DNA from: DVEG01 sp964405435
GTDB taxonomy: Bacteria > Cyanobacteriota > Cyanobacteriia > Cyanobacteriales > Oscillatoriaceae
Assembly (NCBI GenBank): GCA_964405435.1
Contig: CAYOOD010000005.1
Location: 62,001 to 126,000 of the forward strand
Direction of reading: 5' to 3'
DNA length: 64,000 nt
The notes under the pieces are model-generated. The model made no database searches, had not been told where the DNA came from, and saw only the letters and a program-made list of their open reading frames with translations. Positions 34,731 through 42,611 of the stretch are shown here, piece after piece. A program made the position numbers and the translations under genes. Position 1 is the first letter of the stretch; each line of letters opens with the position of its first letter.

Positions 34731-37700
34731 ATGTTAGTCCAAAACGAGCAAAAAAATCTCGGCAACACCGCAGCCATCGCGGCGCTGACGCTAGGGCTGA
34801 TAATTTTGTGGCCGGGGCTGTTGAAAAATCTTTTAGTTGCCAGGGGTTTTATCCCTCACGGGCACTGCTACCTCTGGAAGCCCGGTTTGGTGGCGCTTCA
34901 CCTCAGCTCCGACGTGTCGATCGCCCTGGCTTATAGCGCCATTTCCGCCACCCTCGCCTATCTCGTTTACACGACTCGCAAAGAAATCCCCTTCCACTGG
35001 ATGTTCCTGGCATTTGGAACCTTCATCCTCGCTTGCGGCAGCACCCACTTGATGGAAGCGTGGACGCTGTGGCACCCCGTCTACTGGCTGTCGGGAATGC
35101 TGAAATTAATGACAGCCGTCGCCTCCATCACCACCGCCGTCGTCTTGCCCACGCTCGTCCCCAGAGCGCTGGCACTGCTAGAATCCGCCAAACTCTCAGA
35201 AGAACGGCGGTTGAACTTGGAAAATGCCAATCGAGAGTTAGCGGCGCTCTACGACAAGCTCAAAGAACTCGACGAAATAAAAACCCAGTTCTTCGCCAAC
35301 GTCAGCCACGAACTGCGCACCCCCCTGACGCTGATTTTAGGCCCTACTCAGAACCTGCTGGCAGAAAAAGGGCTTTCGCAACAGCAGCGCCGCGAACTCG
35401 CCGTCATCGAGGGAAATGCCCGCCTCCTCCTCAAGCACGTTAACGACTTGCTCGACATCGCCAAGCTAGAGGCGGGTAAAATGAGCCTCAACCGCACGGA
35501 TGCGGACTTGGCGCAACTCGTCCGCCTGAGCGCTGCCAACTTCGAGGCAGTGGCGAGAGATCGCCAAATCAATTTTTCAATAGAAACGCCTGAATCCCTT
35601 CCGGGTTCAGTCGATGCGGCGAAAATACAGCGGATTATTTTGAACCTGCTGTCGAATGCGTTTAAATTTACGCCCCAGGGCGGGCGAATTCGCTGCAGCC
35701 TGTCGGCGGCAACCGATGCCAGTGGGGGAAATCGCGCGGCGATCGCAGTCGCCGACAGCGGTTCCGGGGTGCCGGTGGAACTGCGGGAAGCGATTTTCGA
35801 GCGCTTCCGCCAAGTAGAAGGGGGCGCGACTCGCCGCTTTGGCGGGACGGGTTTGGGATTGGCGATCGTCAAAGAGTTCGCGGAACTGCACGGCGGCTCC
35901 GTCAGCGTCAGCGACGCGCCGGAAGGGGGCGCTCTCTTCACCGTCGAGCTGTCGGTGGCGGCAACTGCGATCGCCAGCGAACCCGCAACCCTGGTGGAAT
36001 CTTTGCCTGCGGAAGACATAGGGCTGAGTCTCGTAGAGGAACTGAGCGCCTGCGATCGCCCCGATCCCGCCACCGAGGCGCAGGATGCGGATAAGGCGCT
36101 GGTGCTGATCGTCGAGGACAATCCCGACATGAATCGATTCCTGGTTGAAAGTCTTGGCGGCGAGTACCGCACCGCGATCGCCTTCAATGGCGAAGAAGGG
36201 CTGCAGCTCGCCCTGGAATTGCAACCCGACTTGATCCTCAGCGACGTGATGATGCCCCGCCTCAGCGGCGATCGCTTGGCGCGCCTGCTGCGAAATTACC
36301 CGGAAATGGAGACAACGCCGATCGTCATGCTCACCGCCAAAGCCGACGACGAGCTGCGGGTGCAGTTGCTCAGAGAAGGCGTTCAAGATTACCTGATGAA
36401 ACCGTTCTCGGTTGAGGAGCTGCGGGCGCGCGTTGGCAACCTGATTGCCATCAAGCGCAGCCGGGAGACGCTGCAGCGGGAACTCGCCAGCCAGAACCAA
36501 GATTTGCAAGTGCTGGCAAAGGAAGTCGCCGCTAGCCGCCGGGAATTGCAAGCCGCCCTCACCGCCCAACAGCAACAAGCTGAAGAACTGGCGCGGGCGA
36601 ACCGCATCAAAGACGAATTTCTAGCAGTGGTTTCCCACGAATTGCGCACCCCGCTCAATTCGATCCTCGGCTGGGCGCAATTGATGCGCTCCGGCAAGTT
36701 AAACGCCGCAACGGTGAATAAAGCTCTGGAAACCATCGAGCGCAACGCCAAGCAACAGGTGGGACTCATCGACGACATTCTCGACGTTTCGCGCATCGTT
36801 CGCGGTAAAATCCGCCTGAGTATGCGTCCCGTCAACCCCGTGGACGTCGTTCAGGAGGCGATCGAGACAGTTTGGCCGACTGCGCAAGCCAAAAATATAG
36901 AAATTGTCAAGATATTTCGAGAAACGCGCCTGCCAGAAGCGCCCGCTGGGGGCCAAGTCTGGGGCGATCGCGATCGCTTGCAGCAAGTCGCGTGGAATCT
37001 CCTTGCCAATGCCGTGAAATTCACGCCCCCCGGAGGGCGCGTCGAAATCGCGATCGAGTGTCAAGATGCCTGCGTGCAGTTGCGGGTGAGAGACAATGGC
37101 ACTGGCATTGCTCCCGCATTTCTGCCCTACGTTTTTGAGGGCTTCCGACAAGAGAACAGTTCCACCACCAGAGCCTATGGCGGATTGGGGCTCGGACTGA
37201 CAATCTGCCGCTACTTGGTGGAATTGCACGGCGGCACCATCTTTGCATTTAGCGAAGGAGAGGGCAAGGGAGCCACCTTCAGCGTCAGCTTGCCCCTCGC
37301 CCGCTCCCTCAAAGCAGAAAATCAGTTAGAGCTTGGAGGTAGCGATCCTCCCACATTTTCTAACAACCTTTGGTCCCTCGATGGCTTGCGGGTGGTGGTT
37401 GCAGACGACGATGCCGATACCTGCGACTTGATTGCTGCGGCACTTTCCCAGTACGGGGTACAGGTGACAGCAGTCAACAGCGCTGCCGAAGCGATCGCCG
37501 CGATCGAACGGGTGAAGCCAGATATATTAGTCAGCGACATCGGGATGCCCGGAGAGAGCGGCTATCAACTCATCGGCAAGCTCAGACAATTGGAAGCCGA
37601 GAAAGGCGCAAAAATTCCCGCGATCGCCCTCACCGCTTTCGCCAGACAAGCCGATCGCGATCGCGCCCTCAAAGCCGGTTTCCAAATGCACCTCCCCAAA

Positions 37701-37757
37701 CCCGTCGAGCCAGTTTTCCTCGCTGCAGCCGTTGCCCAGCTAGCCGAACAGGCGTAA
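34731..37757 (+). CDS. Ethylene-receptor-like double hybrid kinase (EBD-HisKA-HATPase-REC-HisKA-HATPase-REC)
   Basis: 1008 residues. The first 155 contain hydrophobic helices with the ethylene-binding-domain signature: D61 in LSSDVSIALAYSAI and the copper-ligand pair C102 and H106 in LACGSTHLMEAWT, equivalent to Cys65/His69 of plant ETR1. Synechocystis Slr1212 (SynEtr1) is the known cyanobacterial relative. Unusually, two complete kinase modules follow: HisKA H193 and HATPase, receiver D505, then a coiled coil, a second HisKA H636 and HATPase, and a final receiver D936. The second module closely matches the kinase core of the preceding gene (EFLAVVSHELRTPLNSILGW), suggesting duplication and fusion. 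Start ATG 34731, weak ribosome site, 60 bp after the upstream kinase. Likely co-transcribed; Cu(I)-dependent ethylene binding is inferred from the residues. Confidence 0.92.
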   Translation: MLVQNEQKNLGNTAAIAALTLGLIILWPGLLKNLLVARGFIPHGHCYLWKPGLVALHLSSDVSIALAYSAISATLAYLVYTTRKEIPFHWMFLAFGTFILACGSTHLMEAWTLWHPVYWLSGMLKLMTAVASITTAVVLPTLVPRALALLESAKLSEERRLNLENANRELAALYDKLKELDEIKTQFFANVSHELRTPLTLILGPTQNLLAEKGLSQQQRRELAVIEGNARLLLKHVNDLLDIAKLEAGKMSLNRTDADLAQLVRLSAANFEAVARDRQINFSIETPESLPGSVDAAKIQRIILNLLSNAFKFTPQGGRIRCSLSAATDASGGNRAAIAVADSGSGVPVELREAIFERFRQVEGGATRRFGGTGLGLAIVKEFAELHGGSVSVSDAPEGGALFTVELSVAATAIASEPATLVESLPAEDIGLSLVEELSACDRPDPATEAQDADKALVLIVEDNPDMNRFLVESLGGEYRTAIAFNGEEGLQLALELQPDLILSDVMMPRLSGDRLARLLRNYPEMETTPIVMLTAKADDELRVQLLREGVQDYLMKPFSVEELRARVGNLIAIKRSRETLQRELASQNQDLQVLAKEVAASRRELQAALTAQQQQAEELARANRIKDEFLAVVSHELRTPLNSILGWAQLMRSGKLNAATVNKALETIERNAKQQVGLIDDILDVSRIVRGKIRLSMRPVNPVDVVQEAIETVWPTAQAKNIEIVKIFRETRLPEAPAGGQVWGDRDRLQQVAWNLLANAVKFTPPGGRVEIAIECQDACVQLRVRDNGTGIAPAFLPYVFEGFRQENSSTTRAYGGLGLGLTICRYLVELHGGTIFAFSEGEGKGATFSVSLPLARSLKAENQLELGGSDPPTFSNNLWSLDGLRVVVADDDADTCDLIAAALSQYGVQVTAVNSAAEAIAAIERVKPDILVSDIGMPGESGYQLIGKLRQLEAEKGAKIPAIALTAFARQADRDRALKAGFQMHLPKPVEPVFLAAAVAQLAEQA

Positions 37758-37836
37758 ATGGGTAAAGGGTAATTGCTAATGGCTGATGAACTCGTTGAAC
37801 TCGTTCCCCGCGAAGCCCGGGTAGGGTGCCTGCTGG

Positions 37837-37851
37837 GAGGCTCTGCCTCCA
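37837..37851. repeat. Hairpin repeat, family B element
   Basis: GGAGGCTCTGCCTCC is identical to the second hairpin at 21181-21195. It lies 80 bp after the ethylene-receptor-like gene, in a 216-bp spacer without other features. Confidence 0.7.
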
Positions 37852-37973
37852 GCCATCAGGATTGAACTGGTTTGAACTCGTTTGACTGCAGGCACGGAAC
37901 CGCTTTAAAATTAGCCCATGCAACCCACAAAAAGGTCTGCTGTATTTTAACCCGATCGCAGGACTGAAAAAGT

Positions 37974-38795
37974 ATGGGACAATTATTTGATAGAATGGGG
38001 CGATTAATTCGCGCCAATCTCAACGCGATCGATTCTCCCACCGATTCCCGCAATTTAGCAGCAGGTTCGGCTTTGGCAACCGGTGGAGCTTTGGCAGGGG
38101 CTTCTGTAGGTCAAGTGGGAATTTTAGCAGCCGGAACGGGTTTTAGTGTCGGAACAGCGGGATTAGCTGGAGCCGGTGCATTAACAGGTTTAGCACTTTA
38201 TGAAGCAATTCGAGCGATCGCAGAAGGGGATACTTCATCCGTAGGAGCCGCTACAACCGGTGCGGTTGCGGGTGCCGGCGTGTCGGCTGCGATCGGGGGT
38301 ATTGGAGTTGCCACCGGCGGAGCCGCATTTGGTGTGGGAATGGCTTCTATGGCGGCTGCCGGAGCTGTTGCGGGACTCGGTATCGCTGGTTTAATTCACC
38401 TTTTCAATCAAGGAATTGACCCAGAAAAACTCTTAGAACAAGCCATTTTTGAGATGGAAGAAGATTTAAGGAAATTCCGTCAAGCTATCCAGCCAGTGAT
38501 GGCAGTTCGCCAGCGCCTCAAACAAGAATACGAACTGACGAATCGGCAAGTCGAAACCTGGCGATCGCGTGCCGAAATAGCTTTAATCAACGGTCGCGAA
38601 GATTTAGCCAGAGAAGCCCTAATCCAAAAAAGATCCTGTTCAAAAACTTTAGAATCCATTGAACAGCAACTAGAGGCTAGCACCAAACAGGTCACTTCCC
38701 TACAACATCAACTTTTGGCATTTGAACAAAAGGTTTTCGAGGCTAAGTCCAAGAAAATGTTACTAATTTCTCAAATCAGAACCCATTACCCATGA
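37974..38795 (+). CDS. PspA/Vipp1 (IM30) homologue interrupted by a glycine-rich membrane-like insertion
   Basis: 273 residues. Residues 1-24 (MGQLFDRMGRLIRANLNAID) match the amphipathic lipid-binding helix that starts PspA/Vipp1. In normal members the sequence AEDPEKILEQ follows at once; here DPEKLLEQAIFEMEEDL appears only at residue 149. The intervening 120 residues are rich in Gly and Ala with GxxxG spacing (glycine-zipper-like) and contain perhaps three or four membrane-inserting stretches split by a short acidic loop (AIAEGDTSS). From 149 onward helices 1-3 are recognisable (GREDLAREALIQKR, FEAKSKKMLL), but the protein stops where Vipp1 continues with helices 4-6. It could be a membrane-anchored ESCRT-III-like remodelling protein. 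The stop overlaps the convergent PfkB gene by 10 bp. Confidence 0.8.
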   Translation: MGQLFDRMGRLIRANLNAIDSPTDSRNLAAGSALATGGALAGASVGQVGILAAGTGFSVGTAGLAGAGALTGLALYEAIRAIAEGDTSSVGAATTGAVAGAGVSAAIGGIGVATGGAAFGVGMASMAAAGAVAGLGIAGLIHLFNQGIDPEKLLEQAIFEMEEDLRKFRQAIQPVMAVRQRLKQEYELTNRQVETWRSRAEIALINGREDLAREALIQKRSCSKTLESIEQQLEASTKQVTSLQHQLLAFEQKVFEAKSKKMLLISQIRTHYP

Positions 38796-39664
38796 CCGAT
38801 CGCCTCTCCCTGCATCCATTTCCGAGTCCCGAAAAATTCACACGAATGCGCCGCTATCTTTGCCGCTGACGCCAGAGCCTCGGCAAAACCTTCTCGCAAA
38901 ATATAATAACAAAATGCCCCATGAAAAATATCCCCCGCTCCTAGCGTATCCACCGTTTTCACAGACAGTGCCGGCACTTCCCCCCAATCCCCCCCACTCC
39001 AATATTGAATCGGCTTTTCTCCATTCGTAATCGCAATGTGAGGAATCCCAATCTCGCTCAGATACGCAAAAACATCCTGCGAAGTTTCACACCCGGGCGG
39101 ATAAAAATTAGCCGAACAAATCGCATAATCGACAAAAGGCAATATTTTCTCAAATCCCGGCTTCCAACTCCCCCCGTCGATCGCAACCGGAATTCTTCGC
39201 GCTTTCGCCTGAGAAGCGATCGCTTCTCCCACCGCCATTTGATGCCCGTCAATTAACACAATATCGATATTTTGTAAAGGGTCTAGCGGCAGTTTTTCTG
39301 GCGAAACCTGCATCTTAGTTGCGTTGATAGAAACAACCGCGCGATCGCCCGTCGCAGCCGTCACAATAATAGAAGAAACCGGCGGCGGTTCCCCTCTCTC
39401 CGAGTCTAAATCCGCAATTTTCACCCCGCAACCTTCCAAATCAGCGCGAATCAACTGCGTAATCGGGTGACACCCCACCGCCCCCAAAACAATCGCGCGA
39501 TCGCCCAAATAACTAAAAGCTACAGCCGCATTCGTTGCCGGCCCACCAGCCGCCACCGCATACTCAGACGCGACAACTTTCTGATTTCTTTCCGGCATCT
39601 CCTCCGTCAAATATACCAAATCTAACGTCACCATTCCCACAAAAAGCCCCTGCTTTAACATCAC
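38786..39664 (-). CDS. PfkB-family sugar/nucleoside kinase
   Basis: A 292-residue ribokinase-like kinase. PfkB signature 2 is clear: KTVDTLGAGDIFHGAF near 240-256, with the catalytic-base aspartate and anion-hole glycines. The N-terminal AAGGPATNAAVAFSYLG is signature 1. The protein lacks the long lid insertions of phosphofructokinases and most resembles generic sugar kinases of cyanobacteria; the substrate cannot be assigned. Two ATGs lie in tandem (39664 and 39661). It overlaps the PspA-like gene tail-to-tail by 10 bp and is divergent from ureC, with a 152-bp spacer that should contain both promoters. Confidence 0.88.
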   Translation of the reverse strand: MMLKQGLFVGMVTLDLVYLTEEMPERNQKVVASEYAVAAGGPATNAAVAFSYLGDRAIVLGAVGCHPITQLIRADLEGCGVKIADLDSERGEPPPVSSIIVTAATGDRAVVSINATKMQVSPEKLPLDPLQNIDIVLIDGHQMAVGEAIASQAKARRIPVAIDGGSWKPGFEKILPFVDYAICSANFYPPGCETSQDVFAYLSEIGIPHIAITNGEKPIQYWSGGDWGEVPALSVKTVDTLGAGDIFHGAFCYYILREGFAEALASAAKIAAHSCEFFGTRKWMQGEAIGHG

Positions 39665-39696
39665 CCTTTCCTCTCCCTTCCTCCTCTGCCTTCTTC

Positions 39697-39722
39697 CTCT
39701 GCGTTCTCTGCGCCTTTGCGGT
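39697..39722. repeat. Dispersed repeat, family C (CTCTGCG-TTCTCTGCG-CTTTGCGGTT type)
   Basis: A sequence shared, in either orientation, with 41584-41610 and 47281-47309. It lies in the ureC leader. An apparent N-terminal extension of the ureC frame (39535-39816) is translation through this repeat. Confidence 0.65.
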
Positions 39723-39816
39723 TCCCCGAAAAACCCTTTTACTACAATATGTTAAAAAAGCAAAAATTATCCCTCTCAGGCTCTATGCTAATTCAGAAAA
39801 GCCAAAGGAGCGGGAT

Positions 39817-41556
39817 ATGAGCTACAGAATGGATCGCCGCGCTTACGCCGAAACGTATGGCCCGACTGCGGGCGATCGCCTCCGTCTCGCCGACACTGAT
39901 TTAATTATCGAAGTCGAGCGGGATTTGACAACCTACGGCGATGAAGTGAAATTTGGCGGCGGCAAAGTCATCCGAGACGGCATGGGGCAATCCCCGATTT
40001 CCAATGCCGAGGGAGCGGCTGACACGGTAATTACCAATGCCTTAATTTTGGATTGGTGGGGCATCGTCAAAGCCGACGTCGCCATTAAAGAGGGCAAGAT
40101 ATTTAAAATTGGCAAAGCTGGGAATCCCTACACTCAGGACAATGTAAATATTATTATCGGCCCGGGCACGGAAATTATCGCCGGAGAGGGAATGATTCTC
40201 ACGGCGGGAGGGATTGACAGTCACATTCACTTTATTTGCCCGCAGCAGATAGAAGTCGCGATCGCATCTGGTATCACCACGATGATCGGCGGCGGTACTG
40301 GCCCTGCAACTGGCACAAATGCCACCACTTGCACCCCCGGCGCGTGGCACCTGTACCGAATGCTGCAGGCAGCGGATGCCTTCCCGGTGAATCTGGGCTT
40401 TTTGGGCAAAGGCAACAGCAGCCAACCGCAAGCATTGGTCGAGCAAGTGCGCGCCGGGGCGATGGGATTGAAGCTGCACGAAGACTGGGGCACAACGCCT
40501 GCAGCGATCGATACTTGTTTGAGCGTCGCCGACGAACACGACGTGCAAGTAGCCATTCACACCGACACCCTCAACGAAGCCGGTTTTGTCGAAACCACGA
40601 TCGCCGCTTTCAAAGGGCGCGCCATCCACACCTACCACACCGAGGGAGCCGGCGGCGGGCACGCGCCCGACATCATCAAAGTTTGCGGCGCTGCCAACGT
40701 GCTGCCGTCTTCCACCAACCCGACGCGCCCGTACACTGTCAATACATTGGAAGAACACCTCGACATGCTGATGGTTTGCCACCACCTCGATCGCGGCATT
40801 CCCGAAGACGTAGCGTTTGCCGAGTCGCGCATTCGCCGGGAAACGATCGCCGCCGAGGATATTTTGCACGACTTGGGAGCCTTCAGCATGATTTCCTCCG
40901 ATTCCCAGGCGATGGGGCGCGTGGGAGAGGTGATTCTGCGTACTTGGCAAACCGCGCACAAAATGAAACTACAGCGGGGCTTTCTGCCACCGCTCGAACC
41001 TGCTTACGCAGGGGAGGCAGGAGCGCTGAGTCAGAATGACAATTTCCGAGCGCAGCGCTACGTCGCGAAATACACGATTAACCCGGCTATTACTCACGGA
41101 ATCGCGGAATATGTCGGATCGGTAGAAGAAGGCAAGCTCGCTGATTTGTGCCTGTGGCGTCCCGCATTTTTTGGCGTCAAACCGGAAATCGTGATTAAAG
41201 GCGGCGCGATCGCTTGGGCGCAAATGGGCGATGCCAATGCCAGCATTCCCACGCCACAACCGGTTCACTCTCGCCCGATGTTTGGCAATTATGCGGGCGC
41301 GTGCGAAGCAACCTCGCTGACGTTTGTTTCCAAAGCCGCTCTGGAATTAGAGATACCAGAGCAGTTGCAATTGCGCAAGCGGGCAGTCGCGGTATCGGGA
41401 ACGCGATCGCTCAACAAGCGGGATATGAAACTCAACGAAGCTTTGCCTGTGGTAGAAGTCGATCCGGAAACTTACGAAGTGCGAGCAGATGGCGAGTTGC
41501 TCACTTGCGAACCGGCAACTATTTTGCCGCTAGCACAGCGCTATTTTCTGTTTTGA
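39817..41556 (+). CDS. ureC: Urease subunit alpha
   Basis: 579 residues, the usual UreC size. The enzyme hydrolyses urea to ammonia and carbamate at a di-nickel site. Active-site elements are intact: the HIHF nickel ligands, the carbamylated lysine K219 in MGLKLHEDWG, and the mobile-flap catalytic histidine region MVCHHLDRG (H322-H323). The start is the ATG at 39817, with AAGGAG at 39805-39810. The open frame extends upstream to 39535, but that part is repeat-derived. No ureA, ureB or accessory ureDEFG genes are adjacent; scattered urease genes are common in cyanobacteria. It is flanked by a PfkB gene (divergent) and the RGSGR-repeat gene (convergent), so ureC appears monocistronic. Confidence 0.97.
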   Translation: MSYRMDRRAYAETYGPTAGDRLRLADTDLIIEVERDLTTYGDEVKFGGGKVIRDGMGQSPISNAEGAADTVITNALILDWWGIVKADVAIKEGKIFKIGKAGNPYTQDNVNIIIGPGTEIIAGEGMILTAGGIDSHIHFICPQQIEVAIASGITTMIGGGTGPATGTNATTCTPGAWHLYRMLQAADAFPVNLGFLGKGNSSQPQALVEQVRAGAMGLKLHEDWGTTPAAIDTCLSVADEHDVQVAIHTDTLNEAGFVETTIAAFKGRAIHTYHTEGAGGGHAPDIIKVCGAANVLPSSTNPTRPYTVNTLEEHLDMLMVCHHLDRGIPEDVAFAESRIRRETIAAEDILHDLGAFSMISSDSQAMGRVGEVILRTWQTAHKMKLQRGFLPPLEPAYAGEAGALSQNDNFRAQRYVAKYTINPAITHGIAEYVGSVEEGKLADLCLWRPAFFGVKPEIVIKGGAIAWAQMGDANASIPTPQPVHSRPMFGNYAGACEATSLTFVSKAALELEIPEQLQLRKRAVAVSGTRSLNKRDMKLNEALPVVEVDPETYEVRADGELLTCEPATILPLAQRYFLF

Positions 41557-41583
41557 AGTGGGGTAATACAGGGCGATTTTTTC

Positions 41584-41610
41584 AACCGCAAAGACGCAGA
41601 GGGCGCAAAG
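41584..41610. repeat. Dispersed repeat, family C (inverse orientation)
   Basis: AACCGCAAAGACGCAGAGG, then GCGCAAAG, in the spacer between ureC and the convergent RGSGR gene. It is the reverse complement of the type seen at 39697 and 47281. Confidence 0.65.
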
Positions 41611-41665
41611 AAGTAAGAGAAAGAATGAAGGATAAAGGAGAAAAGATATTTTTGAGTTTATCCTT

Positions 41666-42226
41666 CTAGGCTTCTTTCCGTCCGCTGCCGCGCTGGGCTT
41701 CGTCTCCGCTGTCGGGCTGGGTTCCGGGGTTGGAATCTGCTAACAATTGTTGTTGTAAAACGGAGGCTTTTTCTTTGCGTCCGCTGCCGCGCTGCGCTCG
41801 TTCTTCGTCAATTTCGGGGTGATTATTCGCTAACAATTGTTGTAAAACGGAGGCTTTTTCTTTGCGTCCGCTGCCGCGCTGCGCTTGTTCTTCATCAGTT
41901 CCGGGATTGGTATTTGCTAAGAATTGGTGGAAGGCGGAGGCTTTTTCTTTGCGTCCGCTGCCGCGTTGGGCTGGTTCTTCTTCAATTCCGGGGTGATGAT
42001 TGGCTGAGAGTTCTCGGATAATGGCGTTGGATTCTTTGCGTCCGCTGCCTCTATATTCGCAGCGGGCGTTGCCGCCTTTGTGGTCGTCGCAGTTTTTCTG
42101 AGCTATTAATAGATGAGGCTCATTAGTGGAGGGTTGCGATTGAGAAGAGGTGCTGTTAAAGGGGGCGAAATTAACAGTACCGCCAGCGAGTAACAAACCG
42201 GATAAAGCAATATTGTAGATGCGCAT
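41666..42226 (-). CDS. Exported protein with five RGSGR repeats (PatX/PatS-like multi-peptide precursor candidate)
   Basis: 186 residues from the ATG at 42226. The N-terminus is a signal peptide (MRIYNIALSGLLLAGG then a polar stretch). After a short region with two cysteines come five RGSGRKE motifs encoded at 42038-42052, 41951-41965, 41864-41878, 41777-41791 and 41678-41692. The spacing is exactly 87 nt (29 residues) three times and 99 nt once; the last copy is followed by only Ala. Between copies is a helical segment of the type KASVLQQLLANNHPEIDEERAQ. RGSGR is the core peptide of PatS and HetN, which binds HetR, and PatX is a related exported family accompanying hetR in filamentous cyanobacteria. 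The repeats suggest processing into several peptides (inference). A GTG at 42250 is an alternative start. Confidence 0.85.
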   Translation of the reverse strand: MRIYNIALSGLLLAGGTVNFAPFNSTSSQSQPSTNEPHLLIAQKNCDDHKGGNARCEYRGSGRKESNAIIRELSANHHPGIEEEPAQRGSGRKEKASAFHQFLANTNPGTDEEQAQRGSGRKEKASVLQQLLANNHPEIDEERAQRGSGRKEKASVLQQQLLADSNPGTQPDSGDEAQRGSGRKEA

Positions 42227-42241
42227 AGGAAGAATTAACCT

Positions 42242-42269
42242 GTGAATCACTTGCTGCTGTGTGATTCAC
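42242..42269. promoter_or_regulatory. Inverted repeat in the leader of the RGSGR-repeat gene
   Basis: GTGAATCAC and GTGATTCAC, perfect 9-bp arms with a 10-nt spacer, lie 15-43 nt upstream of the ATG at 42226. As DNA it could bind a dimer. As RNA it is a leader hairpin that would cover the alternative GTG start at 42250. Confidence 0.55.
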
Positions 42270-42611
42270 AAAAACCGCTGCGGCATCAGGATAAAAAAAT
42301 TGCGATCGCGCCAGTTTTAAAATCGTCTGCCGGAAGAAGGGCGGCGCGACGCATTCATCGGGTTTGCAAGCGCTGCTGGCAAAGACAATTCAGGAACTGG
42401 CGCATTTTTATACTCGGGCATGGGGCATAGGGCTCATGGCATGGGGCTCATGGAATAGAAACCAAACCAATGCCCAATTCCCATGCCATCCCTCCGTGTA
42501 TTCGTGTCAGAATCCGTGTCGTGCCCCCCTCCAACACTTGACCGGCTCGATTTCTTGAGCCACACTGTGCTTGTAGGAGCCTAGCGTCTGCATTTATCCA
42601 AGGAGAGCTGT
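42270..42611. other. Divergent intergenic region, no gene seen
   Basis: Contains the promoters of the RGSGR gene (minus) and the aldehyde dehydrogenase (plus). It includes a short GCATGGGGC/CTCATGG tandem repeat at about 42418-42452. No open frame with coding character was found. Confidence 0.5.

Noticed and set aside
40236..41039. 267-codon frame inside ureC
   Set aside because: A shadow frame of ureC, rich in Arg and His as expected from GC-rich antiphase reading.
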